From the NCBI GenBank assembly GCA_023662705.1, contig JAMPIM010000004.1, positions 1 through 64,000 on the forward strand: a stretch of DNA of 64,000 bases. Reading direction: 5' to 3'. Shown here one piece after another: positions 59,258 through 64,000 of the stretch. Origin of the DNA: Candidatus Gastranaerophilales bacterium (GTDB lineage: Bacteria > Cyanobacteriota > Vampirovibrionia > Gastranaerophilales > Gastranaerophilaceae). The notes below the pieces were generated by a model. The model did not search any database and was not told where the DNA came from. It worked only from the letters and a program-made list of their open reading frames with translations. A program made the translations under genes and the position numbers. Every line of letters begins with the position of its first letter. The stretch's first letter is position 1.

Positions 59258-60175
59258 TCAACGAACTTTATCATTAACACCAAAAAGCTGCTTTACTAAA
59301 GCTTCGATAGTTTTTTTAGCTCTAAGGTTACTATTTATTTGTAGTTCTTCAGCATTTTGTATCAGAATTTTAGCATAGGCGGGAGGTTCAATCAGTCCTT
59401 TTTCTCTTAGTGTGTATATTAATCTGTGAAACCCTGATTCAAAAGGTTTCATTTCAGGGTTGGTTTCTTGAACAGAAAGTGCTGCAAGTATAAGTTTTCC
59501 TGCACAAGTTTTTAATTGTTCATCTGTCGAAGCTTGTTTGAATCCGAGACTGGCAAATATTCCGCTGAATATTTCATCTTTGAAAAGATGGTCTTCTGAT
59601 TTGTAGAAATCAATAGCTGTCATAGTTTGTTTTTCAGGATTAATTATTATATTTTTAAACCCGCAATCAAAGCTCAAATCACTGTTATGTTCTGCTGTTT
59701 TTATTTGCTTAAACAAATCTGTAAATGCTTCAACAGGCATGTTTTCTATCATTAATGCGATTTTCTTATCTTCATTTTTCTTTCCGTCAAATGTAAATCC
59801 GGGGATGAATTTCATAATGGTGGCATTTTGAGCCAGTTTTGCCACGACATGGTTAGACCTGTCGTCTCTATTTAATCTCTTGCTGAATCTTGAGAAAATT
59901 CTTCCAAATGAATCATGTGGAACTCTAACACAATAGTCCGAATTCTCTATTTTCCAAACCTCTGCGTCTCCGCCCCGTCCAAGCATATTTTCTTCTTTCA
60001 TAAATGAGTTTCTGATTCGTTTGAAAATCTCATTTCTTGGTAAAGATAACAAATCTTCCGTTGATTTAATAAATAAATCCTGAGCAGGAGCAGGCAGTTT
60101 GTTTCTGCCTCCTTGGAATACAGCGGTTCGCGGATTCGTATTATTCATATTTATTGGATTAAAAACAATGCGCAT
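59258..60175 (-). CDS. Protein-kinase-fold protein with short N-terminal motif
   Basis: This is a 305-residue protein. MLGRGGDAEVWKIENSDYCV matches a kinase glycine-rich loop and the VxIK strand, although Arg (CVRV) stands where Lys is expected. DCGFKNIIINPEKQ and then AIDFYKSED fit the catalytic D-x4-N and DF(G) positions. The rest is divergent, so it may be an active enzyme or a pseudokinase. The N-terminus MRIVFNPINMNNTNPRTAVF then QGG has the VFQG motif. TTG 60196 and other starts are possible; ATG 60175 is chosen. It resembles secreted effector-type kinases more than housekeeping ones, which is an inference. Confidence 0.6.
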   Translation of the reverse strand: MRIVFNPINMNNTNPRTAVFQGGRNKLPAPAQDLFIKSTEDLLSLPRNEIFKRIRNSFMKEENMLGRGGDAEVWKIENSDYCVRVPHDSFGRIFSRFSKRLNRDDRSNHVVAKLAQNATIMKFIPGFTFDGKKNEDKKIALMIENMPVEAFTDLFKQIKTAEHNSDLSFDCGFKNIIINPEKQTMTAIDFYKSEDHLFKDEIFSGIFASLGFKQASTDEQLKTCAGKLILAALSVQETNPEMKPFESGFHRLIYTLREKGLIEPPAYAKILIQNAEELQINSNLRAKKTIEALVKQLFGVNDKVR

Positions 60176-60322
60176 ACTTTTATTAAACCATGTCAAAAAA
60201 TTTTTTGCTTTTTTAAATATGGGTCGAACGACAATCGCGTTAGAGGATGGGGTGTTAAGAATATATAAAGAGGTTCAAAATCTGTGATACGATAAATATA
60301 TCGAAGTAAAGGAGAGGAAAAT

Positions 60323-61441
60323 ATGATACCTATTTTAGATTCAAAAAGACAATACGCAAAAATCGGTGCGGAAGTTGAAAAAGCTGTGTGTGAAGTTTTA
60401 CGTTCAGGATCTTATATCTTGGGACCAAACTGTAAAGCTTTGGAAGTTGAACTTGCAAAATACATCGGATGCAACTATACAGTAACTCTTAACTCTGGTA
60501 CTGATGCGCTTCACTTAGCTCTAAGAGCTTTGGATATCGGTGCCGGTGATGAAGTTATTACAACAGCATTTACTTTTGTTGCTACAACAGAAGCTATTGG
60601 TATTGTTGGCGCAACTCCTGTTTTTGCAGATATAGATAAAGATACATTCAATATCGATGCTTCTAAAATAGAAGCTTTGATAACACCTAAAACAAAAGCT
60701 ATTATTCCTGTTCACCTTTACGGTCAGCCTTGTGATATGGATATGATTATGGATATCGCAAAACGTCACAACTTATATGTAATCGAAGATTGCTGTCAGG
60801 CTATCGGTGCTAAGTTCAAAGGTCAAATGGTTGGTACATTCGGCGATATCGGATGCTACAGCTTCTACCCTACTAAAAACTTAGGCGGTATGGGTGACGG
60901 CGGTTTGATTACCGTTAACAGCGAAAATCTTAAAAACAGAATTATAGCTCTTCGTAACCACGGTGGGGCTGTAAGATATTATCACGATGAAATCGGTGTA
61001 AACTCTCGTTTGGATGAAATTCAAGCAGCTATTTTAAGAATTAAACTTAACTATATTGATGAATGGAACTCTGCAAGAAGAGACCATGCTAAAACTTATA
61101 ACGAGTTGTTGGCGGGTTGTTCTGATATCCAAACACCTAAGGAATTAGATGATACTTATTGTGTTTACCACCAATACACAGTAAAAATTCCTAACAGAGA
61201 TAATATTCACAAAATGCTTCAGGAATCAGGAATCGGTGCTATGCTTTACTACCCTGTTCCATTGCACTTGCAAAAAGTTCATGCTCATCTTGGATGGAAA
61301 AAAGGTGATTTACCGTTTACTGAAAAGAATACAGAAATGGTTATTTCACTTCCAATGTTCCCTGAGTTGACTTTGGAAGAACAAAAAACAGTTGCTTCAA
61401 CTCTTATTGAGTGCATTGAAAAATCAAAAATGGCTGTATAA
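60323..61441 (+). CDS. DegT/DnrJ/EryC1-type sugar aminotransferase
   Basis: This is a 372-residue PLP-dependent enzyme. NSGTDALHLALRAL and AFTFVATTEAI form the N-terminal cofactor region, then VIEDCCQAIGAKFKGQ (Asp of the PLP nitrogen) and GCYSFYPTKNLGGMGDGG, in which Lys of PTKNL is the PLP lysine. The end has LYYPVPLHLQKVH, a family hallmark. It transaminates a 3- or 4-keto nucleotide sugar for lipopolysaccharide, flagellin or glycan synthesis. Its neighbours give no hint of which sugar. AAAGGAGAGG precedes the ATG, and a strong hairpin follows. Confidence 0.92.
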   Translation: MIPILDSKRQYAKIGAEVEKAVCEVLRSGSYILGPNCKALEVELAKYIGCNYTVTLNSGTDALHLALRALDIGAGDEVITTAFTFVATTEAIGIVGATPVFADIDKDTFNIDASKIEALITPKTKAIIPVHLYGQPCDMDMIMDIAKRHNLYVIEDCCQAIGAKFKGQMVGTFGDIGCYSFYPTKNLGGMGDGGLITVNSENLKNRIIALRNHGGAVRYYHDEIGVNSRLDEIQAAILRIKLNYIDEWNSARRDHAKTYNELLAGCSDIQTPKELDDTYCVYHQYTVKIPNRDNIHKMLQESGIGAMLYYPVPLHLQKVHAHLGWKKGDLPFTEKNTEMVISLPMFPELTLEEQKTVASTLIECIEKSKMAV

Positions 61442-61447
61442 ATAATT

Positions 61448-61485
61448 AAACGAAGGGTAAATTTTAAATTTACCCTTCGTTTGTC
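61448..61485 (+). terminator. Bidirectional terminator
   Basis: AAACGAAGGGTAAATTT (61448-61464) pairs with AAATTTACCCTTCGTTT (61466-61482), 17 bp with a one-base centre. It lies between the aminotransferase and the convergent EF-hand gene. Confidence 0.88.
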
Positions 61486-61496
61486 TTATAGAATGA

Positions 61497-62681
61497 TTAG
61501 TAATCCCAATAATCTATTACATATTTATTTTCAGCATCATCCCAAGCATGAGGTTCCCAGCTTTGAGTTGAACTATTATATCTATAAATCTCTGTTAGTC
61601 GAGAGCCTGTTTCATTAGAATTTTCCCAAGTAAAAGTTTCTTGATTAAATATTTTTACTTGACCATTTTCATAAGTTTTAGTCTTGTTTCCATTTTCATC
61701 TATAGATATTTTGTAGTATAAACCATTTTCTTGTCCATATAAAAGTTCACCGTTTTTATGGTAGGTATAACTATAACTTTCTCTGCCATTTACGGGGGTA
61801 TAATGCATTATAGCAGTACCTGTTTTTGGTGTGCCGTTTTGCATCTTTGTGCCATCGTAGAAGGTGCATGTTGCAGTTGTGTTGCCCTCCTTATCGACTT
61901 CTTTGTACCAGCCATGTTCTTTGCTATAGTAATCTTTGTGTCCGCTGCTCATTGTCTCTACAACATATTCATTATCGGTGTATGTTGTTACCTCCTGAAC
62001 TTTCCCGTCAGCATATCTGGTTTTCTGGGTTGGTTTTACAGGTTTTGAATTGCTGTCGTCAGAGGTAGTTTTGGTATCAGGCTCGTATTCATATTCAATT
62101 TCAACATCGCCATTGTCGTTTGTTTGAGTTTCTTTTGTGATATATCCGTCTTTGTTATATTCACTGGTAAAGTTACCCATTTGACTCTTTATAATCTTTC
62201 CATCTTCATCATAGTAGTATATTAAGGTTGATGGATTAGGATTTTCTTCTGTCGGTTCACTTGTTATTTCTGAGCGAATTAATTTACCTGTTGTCTTATC
62301 ATAAAAATCTACCTTGCCATTGCCGTAATCAGCTCGTTCTTCGTTTTTATTTGAGTTTGTTTTTGCATTCTCAAATGATTGAATTTTAATATTCAATTTC
62401 TGTACAAAAGATTTAAAAGTTTTTAAATCAGTTTTAATGCCTAGTGCCGCCAGTGCTACTTCTGCTTTGTTCAGAGGGATTAAGGAATTAAGCTTTTGTG
62501 CGAATTCTTGAACTTCATCGTTTGATACTTTTCCATTCCCATCTTTATCCATTATCTGGAAGATTGATTTGAACTTTTTATTTTTTTCTTCTTCAATATT
62601 GATTTCGCCTCTGGCTTCAGCAGATATTTCAATCCTCATTCCTTGGCTGTTAGTTAAGTTGTTGTTTACTGAATCCCCCAT
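61497..62681 (-). CDS. EF-hand protein with YD-like repeats
   Basis: This is a 394-residue protein. Residues 30-70 contain DKDGNGKVSNDEVQEF, a full calcium-binding EF-hand. After a linker it has repeated units of about 20-25 residues with Y-x-D/E-x-D-G-K-x-x-x-x, as in ADGKVQEVTTYTDNEYV and KDGYITKETQTNDNG, like MORN or YD/RHS-type repeats. No signal peptide, but the style is of a secreted or surface protein. AAAGGA precedes ATG 62681. Confidence 0.72.
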   Translation of the reverse strand: MGDSVNNNLTNSQGMRIEISAEARGEINIEEEKNKKFKSIFQIMDKDGNGKVSNDEVQEFAQKLNSLIPLNKAEVALAALGIKTDLKTFKSFVQKLNIKIQSFENAKTNSNKNEERADYGNGKVDFYDKTTGKLIRSEITSEPTEENPNPSTLIYYYDEDGKIIKSQMGNFTSEYNKDGYITKETQTNDNGDVEIEYEYEPDTKTTSDDSNSKPVKPTQKTRYADGKVQEVTTYTDNEYVVETMSSGHKDYYSKEHGWYKEVDKEGNTTATCTFYDGTKMQNGTPKTGTAIMHYTPVNGRESYSYTYHKNGELLYGQENGLYYKISIDENGNKTKTYENGQVKIFNQETFTWENSNETGSRLTEIYRYNSSTQSWEPHAWDDAENKYVIDYWDY

Positions 62682-62746
62682 TGTTATTCCTTTATTTTGT
62701 AATCTTGTATTATTAACGACAACTTTTCTCTAAAACTTTAATAATA

Positions 62747-62775
62747 TTTACAAATGTTTACAAATAGTGTATAGT
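62747..62775 (+). promoter_or_regulatory. Sigma70-type promoter of the GGDEF gene
   Basis: TTTACA (62747-62752) and TATAGT (62770-62775) with a perfect 17-base spacer, 33 bases before ATG 62809. AGAGGAAG is the ribosome site. Confidence 0.6.
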
Positions 62776-62808
62776 AAAGTAAGAAGTTTAGATTAAGAGG
62801 AAGAAGAT

Positions 62809-63681
62809 ATGAGCAATATTGTTATTTATTCAACAAAACCAATGCCTGAGCTTGAAGCAGTGCTTATGGATATTGATGAAGCTGATGTTAGAACGGTTGA
62901 TATTAACCAGATGAAAGACTATGCGGTGACTAATCCGTCATTGATGATTGTTGAAAATATTGATGCTGCGAAAGATGCTCTGATGACTAACAAATTCCCT
63001 TGTCCGATTTTGTTCTTCGGGCCTGTAAGAAGAGATGTGACAGTTAGAGCAGAAGGTCATGACTTTATTGCTGAGCCAACTAACACTGATGAATTGATTG
63101 TTCGTGCTAATGCTCTTTTAAGAATTAAACTGATTAAAGATAAATTGGAAAAAGTTAGTGCAACTGATGAATTAACAGGTTTGCATAACAGAAAGTATCT
63201 TCAAGAACGTCTTGAGGAAGAAATTTCCCGTTCAAAACGTTATGGTATAAAGTTGTCTTGTATTCTTTTTGATATTGACTTCTTTAAGGTTGTAAATGAT
63301 ATGTACGGCTATGAATGGGGAGATATTCTTCTTCAGAAAATTGCAAATAAACTTGATGCAATGGCTCGTAAGGAAGATATTGTAACACGTTACGGCGATG
63401 AAGAATTTTTGCTTGTACTTCCTAATACATCTGAAGAAAATGCCTTCTTGTTTGGAGAAAGATTCAGAAGAGAAGTTGAAAAGATGGAATTTATTCCTGC
63501 GGGAGAAGAAGAAGCTCATAAAGTTACCATTTCTGGTGGTATTTCAACTTATCCTTGTATGGCTGATGTCGAAGAAGATGCAAATACTGTTATAAGATAT
63601 GCCGAACACGCTCTGTATAATGCAAAGCATAGAGGCAAAAATAAAATGGTTCAGTTCTCGCAAATGAATTTGGAAATGTAA
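62809..63681 (+). CDS. GGDEF-domain protein with altered signature motif
   Basis: This is a 290-residue protein. Residues 1-100 form a receiver-like alpha/beta domain (IVIYSTKPMPELEAVL), without an evident phosphoacceptor Asp. Then follow ATDELTGLHNRKYLQE and a GGDEF domain. The signature reads RYGDEEF instead of RYGGDEF or RYGGEEF, so the second Gly is Asp. An RxxD inhibitory site (RKED) lies five residues before it. A diguanylate cyclase that lost activity but still binds c-di-GMP is possible. It precedes motA, fitting control of motility. Confidence 0.85.
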   Translation: MSNIVIYSTKPMPELEAVLMDIDEADVRTVDINQMKDYAVTNPSLMIVENIDAAKDALMTNKFPCPILFFGPVRRDVTVRAEGHDFIAEPTNTDELIVRANALLRIKLIKDKLEKVSATDELTGLHNRKYLQERLEEEISRSKRYGIKLSCILFDIDFFKVVNDMYGYEWGDILLQKIANKLDAMARKEDIVTRYGDEEFLLVLPNTSEENAFLFGERFRREVEKMEFIPAGEEEAHKVTISGGISTYPCMADVEEDANTVIRYAEHALYNAKHRGKNKMVQFSQMNLEM

Positions 63682-63685
63682 TATA

Positions 63686-63716
63686 AAAAAGGGTTGGCGA
63701 AAGGTCAGCCCTTTTT
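63686..63716 (+). terminator. Rho-independent terminator
   Basis: AAAGGGTTGGC and GTCAGCCCTTT form a stem with two G-U pairs, followed by T residues. It lies between the GGDEF gene and motA. Confidence 0.75.
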
Positions 63717-63791
63717 AGTATATTTAAAGGATTTCAAAACTCTTGATATATAGTTTAATAAATAAAGAATAGTATAAAATCGGAGATAATT

Positions 63792-64000
63792 ATGGATATA
63801 TTTGCAGTTATAGGTATGTTTCTCGGGCTGGGGCTTATATTGCTTGGTCAGGCTATGGAAGGCGGTAACATAGGTCAATTGCTGCAAATTACAGCATTCT
63901 TTATCGTAATCGGCGGTACGACAGGTGCTATTGTGTTGAGCTTCCCAATGCCAATGATAGTATCGGCTATAAAAATGCTTAAGAATGTTTATTTCCCTCC
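63792..64000 (+). CDS. motA: Flagellar motor protein MotA (cut by window edge)
   Basis: The first 69 residues, MDIFAVIGMFLGLGLILLGQ, then EGGNIGQLLQITAFFIVIGG and TTGAIVLSFP, match the start of MotA: first and second membrane helices with the GG-N-x-x-x-L-x-x-x-x-A-x-x-I-V-x-G-G pattern. MotA forms the proton or sodium channel of the flagellar motor with MotB. CGGAGA lies before ATG 63792. The rest is outside the window. Confidence 0.9.
   Translation, partial: MDIFAVIGMFLGLGLILLGQAMEGGNIGQLLQITAFFIVIGGTTGAIVLSFPMPMIVSAIKMLKNVYFP

Noticed and set aside
60240..60322. Riboswitch before the aminotransferase gene
   Set aside because: A small palindrome CGATAAATATATCG is present, but no conserved riboswitch core could be recognised.

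Overview
The window looks like chromosome of a low-GC, flagellated gut-type bacterium. Type IV prepilin-like proteins, FliD and MotA, several small EF-hand-like proteins and proteins that begin with a short 'SFQ/VFQG' motif would all fit a non-photosynthetic cyanobacterial relative (Gastranaerophilales / Melainabacteria). That placement is inference from gene style: the window holds no rRNA or other decisive phylogenetic marker.

Housekeeping flank (1-13.6 kb). This part holds an AI-2E-type permease (cut by the window edge), an oligopeptide-type ABC ATPase, a 2-hydroxyacid dehydrogenase, a YhcC-like radical SAM protein, proS, a prepilin-like protein, def-fmt, trkA-trkH, an NfnA/PyrK-like flavoprotein and purA.

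Cell-surface or peptide-modification operon (13.6-20.7 kb, all minus strand). Eight genes overlap end to end: GT2, a nucleotidyltransferase, an HprK-like kinase, a PqqD-like protein, GT2, a DUF4422 glycosyltransferase, a radical SAM enzyme and GT2. The mix of PqqD, HprK-like kinase, nucleotidyltransferase and radical SAM in one run of glycosyltransferases matches no pathway I can name. It is one of the best candidates here for an undescribed system. A thioredoxin/CcdA pair and a tRNA-Met follow.

Mobile and defence region (22.9-48.2 kb). Directly after tRNA-Met lies a 41-bp sequence identical at 40 positions to the 3' end of a gene at 58.4 kb. The two copies are direct repeats and bracket 35.5 kb, like attL/attR. 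Inside are a Mu-type transposition module (DDE transposase, MuB-like ATPase, three small proteins), a Hachiman system (hamA-hamB), an Eco57I-like restriction-methylation pair, hipBA, a lone PD-(D/E)XK-like protein, and a type I restriction operon hsdM-hsdS-fic-hsdR-abiH in which fic is frameshifted. Tandem arrays with an exact 11-bp period (GTTCAAA) occur at three places in this region, one of them inside the transposase reading frame. Two genes 7 kb apart share a promoter block next to such repeats.

Flagellar and surface flank (48.3-64 kb). A giant FliD-like cap protein (about 3,300 residues if in frame) contains two near-identical tandem arrays, with 330-bp and 315-bp units. It is split into two frames at an 11-base C run (G on the coding strand), so it is either a phase-variable contingency locus or a sequencing error. 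Further on are a small gene whose 3' end forms the repeat, a Spy/CpxP-like periplasmic protein, a protein-kinase-fold protein, a DegT-type aminotransferase, an EF-hand repeat protein, a GGDEF protein with an altered signature motif, and the start of motA.
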